A stretch of 64,000 nt of DNA from Diabrotica undecimpunctata (GCF_040954645.1 NC_092803.1:9611230-9675229); one strand, 5' to 3'. Shown: positions 43,061 to 54,296, numbered from the stretch's first letter. Notes: a model not told the origin generated them from the letters alone. Translations and numbers: made by a program.

Positions 43061-43499
43061 TCTGGCGCAAAAACCCTATTTTTCTTTAATGATCGTACTG
43101 AACTTTTTGTAATCATACAAAATGTTAATTAATGCAGCAAATTAATTCTACATCTAATATTATTATTAAAATTGCATTTGGAATACTTTATAAATTATGT
43201 ATGCGTATTTTTGCATTATTCTAATTAATTAATTAATTAATATTAAAATTAAAAATAAAATTGTTTATTTATCAAAAAAATTTTAATTAAAAAAATTTGA
43301 ATAAAAGTTAATATTATTACGAATTCGTGCCATATAATATCCATAAATTGAATGAATATTCTTTATAAAGATTAGTTTTTATTTATATCAAAAAAACGTA
43401 TAAAAATACAATAATAATTATAAGAAATAGTAAAAAAATTACGAAAATAAAAATAGTTGAAAAAAGCACAAAAAAATAATAAAAAAATTATAAAGGCAT

Positions 43500-44199
43500 T
43501 CTTCTTCACTTTCTTCATCATCGTCAGAGTCTTCACTGGCATAGTCAGATTCCTCATTTTTTGATTTCAAAAATATGTATTACATAATGTTAATTTACCT
43601 TTATCAGCAGATGTTATATCATTAAACAAAGGGCTTTGGGAACCATCTAACCAATAATGGACATATTCATTATCAATCAATGTCCACCCACAATCCTCGT
43701 GTATGTATTTTGTTGTTTACCTTAAATGTGCATTGCACCAAATACTAAAATTGAACATGTTCCTTTTTATTTGCTGGGGAAGTTTAGCTTTACTTGGAGG
43801 CATACTCGATGCATTTATTCCTTTGACCTGCCGCCTGAAAACAATCTCACTTGTTTTTGAGTCTGAAAATGCTTTGTCAAAAAGCTCAACTCTCGCTAAT
43901 TTGCCGTCAATAAAAACGCCATGATATATAGTCATTTCTGAAGGAGAAATCTCCAGAAGTTACAGGAAAGCATATTGATAATTTATATTGCTTTTTAAAA
44001 GTTTAAATGGCCTTTTTTTGTCTTTCCTAAAAAATGAGGGATTATAATCATTGTCCGTGAAAACATGACAGATGGTAAGAGCTATTGCCAACTTTATCCC
44101 CTTTTTTTGGAAATGTCCGATGTCGGGGCTTTGCTCCGGTTCTGCGAACGTTTTAGACCCTGTGGCTGGACCTTGTCTCCTGCCACCATTGTGTTTCAT
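43500..44199 (-). pseudogene. Uncharacterised TE-associated protein, larger fragment
   Basis: Minus-strand frames in order: HFQKKGIKLAIALTICHVFT, then DNDYNPSFFRKDKKRPFKLL, KSNINYQYAFL, EMTIYHGVFIDGKLARVELF, SMPPSKAKLPQQIKRNMFNF, SIWCNAHLR. A shift near 43720 follows, then DCGWTLIDNEYVHYWLDGSQ and an acidic end (ESDYASEDSDDDEESEEE). HVFTDND..SFF.K.KKRPFKLL resembles the 'HA.TGCDTTS.FF.KGK..AFKLL' block, and MPP...L...IKR...F.IW the C-terminal block, of a multi-copy arthropod family I recall but cannot name. It is disabled by a stop after YQYAFL and by the shift. Confidence 0.62.
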
Positions 44200-44769
44200 T
44201 TATTCCTTGTGTAAGAGATAATAATTATGAACTAAGATGGAAGATACGCAGAGAGTACTTCGAATAGACTGGTCGAAGACCCTCTGTAAGGCACCGTGGG
44301 AGTGTTTAAGTGGCCAGGCTCTGACAGGCCCTTACCGCCCATATGGTGACGCCCAAAACCAGTATTCTTACTCACACGTATACATATTTCTCCGACGCTT
44401 AGAAGCGCGAAATACAAAAAAAAATCTAGATCGGCTGATTATGGGATATTTTGGGAATTAAATTAATTAAATTACAATAAGTATGTTTAAAAAGTACACA
44501 ATTAAATTATTAAACAATATCTAACTCATTACGATTTTTTTCAATTTTTTAAAATGATTTTTTTTGTTTTTAAAAATTCATTTATTTATTGTATTATTAT
44601 TTATTTATTATTTAAACATTCTAATTTATAATTAAACAATGATTGCTGTAATTAATATATGTTTAAAAAACACCTATTTATTAAAGAATTAATCTGAAAA
44701 ATAGACGCATACACTAGGCCCAAGAACTACTGAAAAACTGTATTTAAAAAAATGTTTTTTTGAAATTTT

Positions 44770-45322
44770 ACACTACATATATGCCCCGTTTTGAGTGTCA
44801 GACAAGTTATGAAATGTATTTACCATTTAATTTAAAAGACAAATATGTTTGAAAAAAAATGTTATTAATCATTTTAGAGATGGCGTGTGAAGGGGACGTT
44901 TGACACGTCAGACTGGAAAAAGGGCTTGCTCTTGGTGTCAGACAATAATAAAACCGTTAGTTTCCTCGTTAAAGCAAGGCATACAGAAAAAAATAGCTGG
45001 GTATTTAACATTTTTGCACTGACCGTTTGTCGGTCATGTTTGGGGGGATGGACACCCTTACCACCAAATATATGGTGTCAGAGAATATTATTTCCTTTTA
45101 TTATTCACTGAAATCAAGCCATTCAATAAATATGGCAAGAGTATGTATCATTTTTGCACATTTCGTGAAACGGTCATGTTTCGAAAAATATAGGGGGAAA
45201 ACGCCCCCGAACCAAAAAAAGTCACAGAGGAAAACTGTGGCAGACTTGGTCTAAGGAAGCCGTACAAGAAGTTTCAAGAGAGTATAAATCTCTAAGAAAT
45301 CTGCCGGCGGCACTCTAACTAG
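44770..45322. repeat. Right arm of inverted repeat B
   Basis: Inverted counterpart of 42523-43060. It begins after CATATATGCCCCGTTTTGAG and ends GCACTCTAACTA. It differs from the left arm by substitutions and short indels. Confidence 0.88.
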
Positions 45323-45503
45323 TACCTTTTGATCAGCGTGTCCCATGTACAAAAATTAAAATGGGTTTTAAAGTTAAAGAGTGCAGCTTTCGTATACAAT
45401 TTTTGTATTTTGCCGCAAATAAAGTCAGTTTCTATAAAAGCTGTTAAATATATACCCATTGCGCGAATTTTACCATTTTTTACGATTCTCATGAGATTTA
45501 TAA

Positions 45504-46894
45504 AATTAATTACTATTTAAATGGGAATAAGCCACAATTAAAGGTTAAAATACGTTTATTGACGTTTCAATTTCCACTTCGGAAATCGTTCTCAAAATAC
45601 AAACATTAGTAAATTAAACAAATTTTGTTTTTTGTTACTTAGTGAAAAAATTCTTCTAATAATTTAATTTTATCTGACTCATCTATATTGACAGTTCAGA
45701 CATACATTATACATTTTAAAGTAGACGACTTTAAAATGATATTGCCAATATTGTTGAGTTGCGTTCCTGGGACGACTTTACTTATAAGATAGTTCATTCG
45801 ATTACATGAAATCAACTTTAACTTGAGAATATCCGTCAGAAAAGATCATAACATGTAGTTCGTCTTTAAAAAGACAAATACATGCCATGATGACAGTAAA
45901 ATTCTCCTGTTAGTGATTCCATAGTAAATTATGAGGGAAAAAAACCTCATAATACCATCCCGACATGGTAAGTATTTGATCGTGCATTTAGTTTACCTTC
46001 AATAAACACCAAATTCCGATTTTATATGTTACCGAACCCTATGTTCATTATCCTATGCGTGTTTACATATTTGAGATCTATCAAATTCTCTATTTTTAAT
46101 ATAGGATTGATGTTCACTTAATCATTCAATGGATTGATTCAAATATAGTCCTAAAAGAAACGGATGGTAAAAAGAGAAAAATCAAAGAAGCGGCTCTAAT
46201 TATGCTAAATGAGACCAATTGTGTCGCGAATTCCTCGGCAGAATGTAGTAGGATCTGGTTACCCATATTGAAAGAGGAAGTTATTAAAAGGAAAATACCA
46301 GTATTGGTAAGTCAGTAACATATAGAGAATACATCATTTATGTTATTTAAATAACAAACATATAAAATCGGAATTTGGTGTTTATTGAAGGTAAACTAAA
46401 TGCACGATCAAATACTTACCATGTCGGGATGGTATTATGAGGTTTTTTTCCTGGTTTTTCCCTCATAATTTACTATGGAATCACTAACAGGAGAATTTTA
46501 CTGTCATCATGGCATGTATTTGTCTTTTTAAAGACGAACTACATGTTATGATCTTATCTGACGGATATTCTCAAGTTAAAGTTGATTTCATGTAATCGAA
46601 TGAACTAAGTTATAAGTAAAGTCGTCCCAGGAACGCAACTCAACAATATTGGCAATATCATTTTAAAGTCGTCTACTTTAAAACGTATAATGTATGTCTG
46701 AATTGTCAATATAGATGAGTCAGATAAAATTAAATTATTAGAAGAATTTTTTCACTAAGTAACAAAAAACAGAATTTGTTTAATTTACTAATGTTTGTAT
46801 TTTGAAAATGATTTCCGAAGTGGAAATTGAAACGTCAATAAAAGTATTTTAACCTTTAATTGTGGCTTATTCCCATTTAAATAGTAATTAATTT
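45504..46894 (+). mobile_element. Penelope-like element with inverted terminal copies
   Basis: Left arm 45504-about 46029 (minus sense) and right arm about 46360-46894 (plus sense) are inverted copies of over 500 bases. Both carry the GATTTCCGAAGTGGAAATTG end, and the outermost bases are AAATTAATTACTATTT. Between them lies one exon of a Penelope-like C-terminal domain in plus sense. The right arm is its natural 3' end and the left arm an inverted extra copy. Inverted or partial terminal copies are typical of Penelope-like elements. Confidence 0.7.
46105..46306 (+). pseudogene. Penelope-like exon with splice sites
   Basis: It is bracketed by TTTTTAATATAG and GTAAGTCAGT. The frame reads IDVHLIIQWIDSNIVLKETD, GKKRKIKEAALIMLNETNC, then SSAECSRIWLPILKEEVI and KRKIPVL. 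This fits the segment after the GIY-YIG core in Penelope-like proteins ('H.F.W....I..E....KR.I.EA..I'). The same exon end and donor occur at 19068 on the other strand. The exon frame is open, but the rest of the protein is missing. Confidence 0.65.
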
Positions 46895-47799
46895 AAAATG
46901 CCACAAGAAAATAGCTTCAGAACAATATTAAGATTTATAAAATTTATCGCTTTCATTAACCTGTAACTATGTTACCATGAAACTTTGATTTTGAGTTTTG
47001 GCAACAAATATAAGGCAGTTTTTTTGTTGTCCCAAAAATTAACATTTTCAGCAAAATCCAGCTTGCTCATCTCGTTTTAGAGATTAAATTTCTGACGACT
47101 GGACTAATAGTAAATAAAAAAATACTTCACAGATAACTGTCGTTTGTAAAAAAATAGAAAAAAGAGCTATTCATAAGTAGATATCATATAATTTCCACTC
47201 ATATTTATAGAATAACTTCAGCATACTTTTTCCATAAAACACCCCAAAACTTGCGATACAAAAACTGGTAATATTCCTCGATAATGTTTTTATTGCTGAA
47301 ACTTTCAGATTAACTTCCACCCTCTAAATAAACAGGCCTGAATACAAGAAGAATTTAATCCATAGTCCAATATAATATTGCCTTAATAACAAACTTTCTC
47401 ATATTTATCCCCGGACTCGTCAACTTTTGGATTGAATTGTGTAGTTATGTAGACTCGCTGAGCAAAAACTTTTGAATAATATAATGTTACCAACTGAGTT
47501 TTGTAGTGAGTTTTTCAAGAGGTTTTTGTTTAAAGTCAAATATTTTTAAAAGCGACTGTTACGGCACAAGTTAAGAGGGTCGGAAAACTCGTCGGAATTT
47601 TCATTAAAATAACGAGAGCCGTGTAGGCGGAGGTCTGAGGTCTTCTTTTCAACCAAATTCTTTTATATAGGTACAGTTTTTTTGATATGGAATTTTCACT
47701 TTCATTCTATTAATATTATACTTTGACAATAACTAATAATATTTATTTTACTAAATAAATAAACCTAAAACTAAGATCAGTATTATTATAAAAATTAAT
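46895..47799. other. No gene recognised
   Basis: AT-rich. No reading frame, TIR or RNA gene is convincing. Confidence 0.4.
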
Positions 47800-48109
47800 A
47801 TTAAACTCACCAGACTTCCACGTTGAACCGCATCTATACTGCGCCGAGCTGGGTCTTAGACATCACTACACTGTTCACTAGTCACTGCACTACTGCTTCT
47901 AGGGACAGCGGACGGATTATTTATAATCGTCGATGTTGATGTGGTATGGGTTAGTGTTGCCGCCAAGATTTCTGACGGCGGAATTTTGATTGGAAAATGG
48001 AGCGGACTATATTTTGTTATCAGAGGTCTCAATGTCAAAGGTAACGGGATGCCTACATCTCTTTTATTGAGACAATTTGGGATTTTTTCAATCTTGGTTG
48101 GGTGGAAGG

Positions 48110-48345
48110 TATGGTTCAGCAGTTTTCAAAATCAATGTTGTGACCTGAATTAAGATGGTTTTGACCTAGAGCTGAAATTGAATCGGAATTGCGAACAGAA
48201 ATGGAATGTTCATAAATCATCTTTGGGATTCTATGGTTTGTTTGGCCTTTATAAGACCGAAGGCAGTCTGCATAAGGAATTTCATACTCACCGTGTTTTT
48301 TATTTGGAATGTTGTCTTTGATTGATTGGACAATAGATGAAAGTT
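48110..48345 (-). pseudogene. Penelope-like GIY-YIG endonuclease
   Basis: KLSSIVQSIKDNIPNKKHGE, then YEIPYADCLRSYKGQTNHRI, PKMIYEHSISVRNSDSISAL, GQNHLNSGHNIDFENC. G.YEIPC..C...YIGQT.R.I..R..EH is the family pattern. Here YIG reads YKG and the first catalytic Arg region is altered. One frame stays open across about 75 residues. Confidence 0.82.
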
Positions 48346-48754
48346 TTTGTGTGGGGTTAAATATTGTCTTTGTTTCTCATGATTTGAGAATTTTGTCGAT
48401 TTTGTCGATGAAACTTTTGTTATAAGAAAAAAAGCTTTCTTATGATCAGGAGCTGACTATTTTAGTTGTGATTGAGTGGGATATTGATGCCTGGATATGG
48501 TGCTTTTGATGTGATTTTCCGGGAACCATTTAGGGCTTGTTTTAAAGTAAGGCGAGTCTGCTTGTGTTATTACAAAGGTGTGTTAATCTGGAGACAAGGG
48601 TATTAATGACAAAATTAATTTGTGAAGGTGGATGATGAGAGTTAGCATGCAAGTAACGATTGGTATGAGTAGGTTTTCGTTAAATAGGGTGATGAAAATC
48701 TTGGGGTTGGGTTTTTTATGATAACATCGAGAAACGGTAGGGACGAATCAGTTT

Positions 48755-49024
48755 TCATCTTCGTCTAGAACTGGATACTAGTATGTATACCATTGGGATG
48801 TGTTTGAGAAGACACTTAAGCATCCCTGTCGTTGGTCCATATGACGAATGTATCGTCAACATATCATAGCCAACATGTGGGTTTGAGCATTGATTGAGTG
48901 CTCGGGTCTCGAACTCTTCCATAAAGATATTAGTAATTACTGAAGATACTGGAGCTGAGATTTCATAGTTTTTACGAACAAGTTTTTGTTCTAATGACCA
49001 GTTCCCAAATCGACAAAGAGACAT
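48755..49024 (-). pseudogene. Penelope-like reverse transcriptase end
   Basis: ISAPVSSVITNIFMEEFETR, then ALNQCSNPHVGYD, corresponding to 'MGSP+SP..AN+FME.FE..AL'. Immediately after, another frame reads VDDTFVIW, the YVDD catalytic box, so a single small deletion lies between. The FME-FE and VDD blocks together identify a Penelope-type RT. Confidence 0.82.
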
Positions 49025-49030
49025 GTTTGC

Positions 49031-49530
49031 TTTGCGTGGACGATGGGGATTAAAACTGATTCGCTTCTCCTATTGACTTTATAATGCTCTTTATTTCCCA
49101 AAGAATATGTTTACAATGGAAGCTATTGAAAATTGATAAATAAGCATAAGCTATTGATAATGAGTTTTTGATATTTATTTTTTTTATAGTATTTTCCTTC
49201 ATGCTATTGTTTAGTTCGACAATGTAACTCTCTTATTTATACATCGATGATTGAATCATGCTTTAGTTTAAACAATAATGATAGTCTTTTATACAATCGT
49301 AGGCAATTGTTGTATACGCGCATATTCCAATTCTACGATTCTTAAATCCGGTCCTGATCCCACTGCATTCTAACGGTGGCTTCTACTATAGACCGTAGAT
49401 CATCAAAAAGGATGCAAGATTTCAAACTTTTGCTTTGAGATTTATAGGAATATTTTTGTTCTTGACGAAAATTCTTGACTCAAATATAGTTTACTATTTT
49501 TACGGGGATTAAACCATAATTTTAATTTAA
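49031..49530. other. No gene recognised
   Basis: AT-rich with a GC-balanced patch at 49350-49400. No coding or repeat signal was found. Confidence 0.4.
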
Positions 49531-49534
49531 AACA

Positions 49535-49897
49535 TGTTTATTTTGACGTTTCCATTTCCACTTCGGAAATCGTTTTCAAAATACGAATTAAAACAAATTT
49601 TGTTTCAATTTAATTTTATCTGATTCATTCATATTGATACGAATTATATATTAATATCAATATTCTTTTAGACCCAAGATACAAATTCGCGTATACATCA
49701 TTATTCTTTAAAATAACATACCTAAATATAAAATCAGCGTTTGGTGTTAATATTGAGAGTATACTAAATGTAAGACCATATATTACCATGCTGGGATAGT
49801 ATCATGAGTTTTTTTTTGGTTTTATTCTCATGATTTACTATGGGGGATCACTATCATTACAATATTCTATCATCATTGCATATGGTTTTCTTTTTAA
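49535..49897. repeat. Penelope-derived repeat, left piece
   Basis: It opens with GACGTTTCCATTTCCACTTC (minus-sense tail). From about 49735 it turns to plus sense with AATCAGCGTTTGGTGTTAAT, then GGTTTTATTCTCATGATTTA and CATCATTGCATATGGTTTTC. It ends in TTTTTAA where the piggyBac begins. It continues at 52206. This is the same inverted layout as 45504-46894. Confidence 0.75.
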
Positions 49898-52205
49898 CCC
49901 TCCGTTGGTCGCATGGTGAGCGCAACACTCACTATTTTACTTTTTTCTTAACATTTTTCACAATTTTACTCACATTGGCAACTGGGCTTATGTAATCCTT
50001 CCTACTAGGATTGTGTATAGAATGTTTTACGCAGAATTGTGATCGAGCAACCGTCAGTCTATTCCAAGTATTGATTAAACGCAGATGTCGAGAAATGAGC
50101 GATTAGCTCACCCGCGACTAACGACGTGACGATTTTGGAAAGCTACAGAGCAATTTTTGTTGGGTTTTTTTATTGACTTTGTGTTTTTAATCATATAACT
50201 TTAAAATATTATTGTGTAATAGATCCTAAAGAAGAGGCCAGACTGTTAAAAATATATGAAGAATTGGAGCAAGAGGATTTGTTACTTGAACAGACGCAAG
50301 AGCAAAATTTGGACGATAAAGAAAGCGACATAGATTCAGTAGAAGTCAGTTCTAATCATGAGACAGACTCAGAGTTTTCGGCCGATGATACGACAAATAC
50401 TATTTCAACGTTTTGGTCTGAAGATGGTCCCAAATATATCGGCAGAGACAAAAAAACCATTTGGAAAGTTCACCGTGAGCGAAAAACTAGCCGTATTCGA
50501 CAGCACAATATTGTTAGCAATCTACCGGGAGTGAAACATGCGGCAAAGGATGCTAAAACTTCATATGAAAGTTGGAACCTGCTCATAACAGATGATATCA
50601 TTGAAGAAATTGTGACGTGCAAAAATTTGTTCCTAGAGAAAATTAGAGGCAACTATACACGCGAACGAGATGTTTTAGATACTGACTGTGACGAAATAAA
50701 AGCAGTGTTTGGATTGTTGTACATGGCAGGAGTTTTGAAATCCCGACACACCAACTTAAATGACCTATGGAGTAACGATTCTACAGCAGCAGAGTTATTC
50801 AAAATGGTAATGCCCCTGAAACGTTTCTATTTGTTGCTTCGAGCACTACGTTTTGATAATATTTACACAAGATCTGAACGCAAATTAATTGATAAGCTAG
50901 CTCCAATAAGAAATATATTTGAGAAATTTATAGAAAGATGCCAAGCCTGCTACACGCCTGGTGAGAACTGTACTATTGACGAAATGCTGGAGGGTTTCCG
51001 TGGAAGGTGCAGCTTCAGGCAATATATCCCGAGTAAACCAAACAAATACGGGATAAAAATATTTGCCTTGGCTGAGAGTCGTGTATTTTATACTGTGACA
51101 ATGGATATTTACGCAGGAAAGTAGCCTGATGGTCCATTTTGTATTGACAACAGTCCAGCCAGTGTGGTGAAACGATTGTGTGAACCCATTATGAATTCAG
51201 GACGAAATTTAACCTGTGATAACTGGTTCACGTCAGTTCTTTTGACCGAAGAATTAAAAAAGAAAAAAAATAACTTTAGTTGGGACAATTAGAAAAAACA
51301 AACGTAAAATTCCTGAAATATTTGTTGCAACTGAAGAAAGGCCAATTCGTAGCAGTTTATTTGCTTTTGGTCGTGAATGTTTATTAGTTTCGTACGTCCC
51401 AAAAAAAAAGAATGTCCTGCTTTTGTCAACACTCCATGAATATGACGAAATGGACGAGGAAAGTGGTGAAGCTTGCAAACCAGTAGTAGTTACTTTTTAC
51501 AATCAAACAAAATCGGGAGTAGATTCAGTGGACCAACTGAAGAGTCTTTATTCAGTGGCAAGAATCACATGTAGGGCCATTGACTGTTTTTTTTACTATG
51601 CTAAACATCGCTGGAATAAATGGAAACATTATATTTAGGACAAATGTATTAGATTCCTGCCAACCAAGACGTGAGCATCTAAAAATTTTAGCCAGACAAT
51701 TCATTACCCCACATATGCAAAAAAGAGCGGCCCAAAACTTGCCATTTATGCTAACTTTGCAAGTTAAAAAATATCTGAATCTTCCTTTGACACAGAAACG
51801 AGATGTTCCTGAGGAAAATCAAACAAGTGCAAGGCCAAAATGCTCCTATTGCCCCAAGAAAAAAAATCGAAAAGCAGCGTCAAAATGCGCCAAGTGTTTG
51901 AGAGCAATTTGTAAAGAACATACAATCGCCATTTGCACAGAGTGTGAACGCGACGAAGTTCCTGAATCTGAGTAATTTTTTTTATTATTCTAGTTGCTGT
52001 TTCAGAATTATGCTTATTTATGTAGATGTACCTTTATATTTTATGTTTTATTCCTTTTTGTATTTTGTTAAAAATATTGCCTTTTTTTAGCTTTGATAAA
52101 TAAATCATATTTATGCTTTTTGTTTTTTTGACTCATAAAAAGTCAAAATAAGTCATATACATGACAAGTGAGCTTCACGCTCACCTGCAACTAATGCTGG
52201 TTCAT
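49898..52205 (+). mobile_element. piggyBac-type transposon
   Basis: TTAA lies on both sides (49894-49897 and 52206-52209). The left end is CCCTCCGTTGGTCGCATGGT followed by GAGCG; the right end, inverted, shares GGTGAGCGTGAAGCTCAC. Flanking DNA on the two sides joins into a continuous Penelope-derived repeat when the element and one TTAA are removed, as the uninterrupted copy at 46520-46560 shows. It is 2.3 kb with a nearly complete transposase. Confidence 0.95.
50216..51975 (+). pseudogene. piggyBac transposase, few lesions
   Basis: An acidic N-terminal region (SEFSADDTTNTISTFWSEDG) precedes the DDE domain: NCTIDEMLEGFRGRCSFRQY, LTCDNWFTSVLL, SGVDSVDQLKSLYS. Asp of TIDE, CDNW and VDSVDQ are all present. 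The C-terminal Cys-rich zinc domain reads PKCSYCPKKK, then CAKCLRAICKEHTIAICTEC. Lesions: TAG at 51122-51124 (AGK*PDG, a likely Gln codon change), a one-base shift in the A-run near 51265, and a shift near 51570-51590. No ATG starts the frame. The open frame reaches back to about 50216, with an acceptor-like AATAG just before, so a 5' exon may be missing. Confidence 0.93.
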
Positions 52206-52400
52206 TTAAATCACATGCTATGATTTTTCTGACGAATATTCTCAAGTTAAAGTTGATTTCATGTAATATAATGTACAATAAAGTCGTCCCAGGAACGCAA
52301 CTTAAAAATATTGATAATATCATTTTAACGTAATCTACTTTAAAATGTATAATAAATATATGAATTGTCAATATGACTGAGCAGAACAATATTAATCCTT
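52206..52400. repeat. Penelope-derived repeat, right piece
   Basis: Continues from 49897: CATGCTATGATTTTTCTGAC, CTCAAGTTAAAGTTGATTTC, GTCGTCCCAGGAACGCAACT. The same order is seen at 46545-46640. It ends near 52395. Confidence 0.82.
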
Positions 52401-53080
52401 ATTGAATAATTAAAAACTTTACATTACTTTTTTAAAATAACAAATATAAAGAAAACTAGCAAACGCATATCATTAATGTTGTTATAATGACAAAATATTA
52501 GAAAATGACAAACTTTAGAATGAACGTACCCAAAAGAAAAATTATCTTAAAAAAACACGTTCAGCGACAGCTTGAGTTTATTTGGCACTGCTCGAGGAAC
52601 GTATTCGTCGACTCGAAAAACATGGAAATGAACGTGGAGTGGCTGCAGTTTAGGAAAATCGAGTTATCTGGCGAATCGGCCGTTAATTACGCTCTATAGC
52701 AAGAATATCAATTTTCCAAATATTCAACGGCCAATCAGCGATCCATTAATTAGTTGAGAGGATAGATCGATGTACTATAAAACAAGGGCGTACTACTGGG
52801 TATTTTCCAATGTCAATATTTAATTCAAATGGTGGAAGAAGATTTACTATAAACTTTATAAACATTTAAAGTACATTTTTTTTAATAACTGAATGTAAAT
52901 AAATGACATCAATCCATAACTAAATATAAATCTAACTGACAACTACATAAAATATAATCAACAAATGTCAAAATATCAACAACTGTCATAGACTATTTCA
53001 AACAAGTAAAAACGTCTCTAAAAATTTAAGTTTTTTTTATTATGTGAAGTGAAAAATAAAATATTGTATGTACCAATGGT
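52401..53080. other. No gene recognised
   Basis: The plus-strand frame at 52505-52699 (MTNFRMNVPKRKIILKKHVQ...) spans a GC-balanced patch (52570-52680) that may be a remnant of something coding, but I recognise no motif. The rest is AT-rich. Confidence 0.35.
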
Positions 53081-53176
53081 GTTACCGGATGATTACGCCC
53101 ATCGAGCAACATCCAACGCTCGGGCCAGAGACCCTCTGGCTGGATTGTATTGCTCTTTGGGCGTAATCATCTTAAC
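53081..53176. repeat. Long imperfect hairpin
   Basis: GATGATTACGCCCATCGAGCAA pairs with TTGCTCTTTGGGCGTAATCATC (one two-base mismatch), and an inner GCCAGAG pairs with CTCTGGC. The total is about 95 bases, ending at the TTAA of the next element. It could be a small foldback element or a microRNA-precursor-like structure. Confidence 0.75.
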
Positions 53177-53303
53177 AGGTTCACTGTCCAGGTTTTAAAG
53201 TGCAAATTGAAAGTCCAGTTAGGTTTTTGTGAAAATTGATATCTTATGGCTATAAATAAATAAATAACGTTGTAAAATATGTAAATATGTAATTGAAAAT
53301 ATT

Positions 53304-54296
53304 GAAGTTATACTTCTATACGCACGGTTGGCGTTGGAAATTTGCATGAGAGTGAATCTGTGAAACCATTACATATGTAAGAGAGAGACGGAAGATATAT
53401 TTTCTCTCTCTTCCTCTCTCGAGAATCAAAATGTTCCTTTTGTATATATATATATATTTAATATTTATATTATATATAATATTGTATATATATAAATATA
53501 TATAATATATATAATATAATATGTATTAATGTTATTATTTATGTGATATGTTTTGTATTATTTAAAATTAAACGTTTATAATTTTATTATTTTAGGCTTT
53601 TGTATTTTAAAATAATCACTGTTTTACCGAGAACTGTCAATTTTGAAATCCGTTAGTGTCACGTCTAATTGGAAAATCCTTTACGTGTTTGGTTCATACG
53701 CTGGTGGTTGTGAGTTCGAATCCCAATTATGAATTTCTTTTTTTATTTTTGAAATATTTAAAAACCTTACGTTAATCTTATTTAATATATGTTATATACG
53801 CAAAAAACATAAATTTTAAAATAAAATAAAAATTTACAACATAATCCGAGTTGTTGGTTTTTTATTTTTATCTTCGCAAAGTAAGTTATGTATATTGGCA
53901 ATTTTAAATACTTATGAATATTATATTTTAATTTATATTGTATTATTATATTGAATTATGTTGCAGTGTATTTATTGTATTGTAATTTTTATGAATTTTA
54001 CTGCAGAGTATGTGTAAAATTTTTCTTGCATTCAACTCCTTTTATACGTATATAAAAATAAAAATATATATTTTCATTAAAATATTGATACAATCCTTCA
54101 TTTACTATACTCCTATTACAGGTCAAATGTTTATATACAGCAAACGATGTACCATATACCTATATAACTAATTCTTTTTCTCTTTCTGCTCTCTCTTACC
54201 TATAGTAACCCATTACCTATTACATATGTAATGATTGTGCAGATTGACTCCTATATAAATTTTTAACGGCGAACGCGTGTATAGAAGTATAACTTC
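53304..54296. mobile_element. TIR element (MITE-like) nested in piggyBac 2
   Basis: GAAGTTATACTTCTATACGC on the left is mirrored at 54279-54296. Inner blocks (AATCTGTGAAACCATTACAT/ATGTAATGATTGTGCAGATT and ACATATGTAA) extend the TIR to about 80 bases with some divergence. The centre is AT-rich with (TA)n tracts and a tRNA-like stretch. No coding frame was found. The target duplication is not clear. Confidence 0.75.
53640..53732 (+). other. tRNA-like stretch with B-box
   Basis: GTGAGTTCGAATCCCAA contains a near-perfect pol III B-box (GTTCGAATCCC), with TTCATAC upstream reminiscent of a CAU anticodon loop and a CTAATTGG A-box-like element. The stems pair poorly, so it is at best a decayed tRNA or SINE head and not a functional tRNA. 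Confidence 0.3.

Larger units (their letters stand above)
42523..45322. mobile_element. Large inverted-repeat element, family B
   Basis: The outer ends are TAGTTAGAGTGCTCACCGGC on the left and GCCGGCGGCACTCTAACTA on the right. Arms of about 530 bases (42523-43060 and about 44770-45322) are inverted copies with moderate divergence. They share GGTTCGGGGGCGTTTTCCCC/GGGGGAAAACGCCCCCGAAC and the GTCAGAC..GTCTGAC motifs. The 1.7 kb centre holds a minus-strand gene remnant of the same family as in element A (25923-26250). The arms look unrelated to element A's arms. Confidence 0.78.
47800..49030 (-). mobile_element. Penelope-like element, 5'-truncated
   Basis: The minus strand carries, in order, the end of a reverse transcriptase (48755-49024 and the adjacent frame), the FLDV-type linker (PFLDVIIKNPTPRFSSPYLT at about 48710), a GIY-YIG domain (48110-48345) and a C-terminal stretch to about 47810. 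All are frameshifted. The N-terminal part of the reverse transcriptase is absent. Confidence 0.82.

Noticed and set aside
45027..45254. Matching plus and minus frames at 45027-45254 and 42590-42796
   Set aside because: They are the same inverted-repeat arm read from both sides. No protein motif.
53640..53732. Functional tRNA gene
   Set aside because: The B-box is good, but the acceptor and T stems do not pair well and the A-box is weak. Listed only as tRNA-like.
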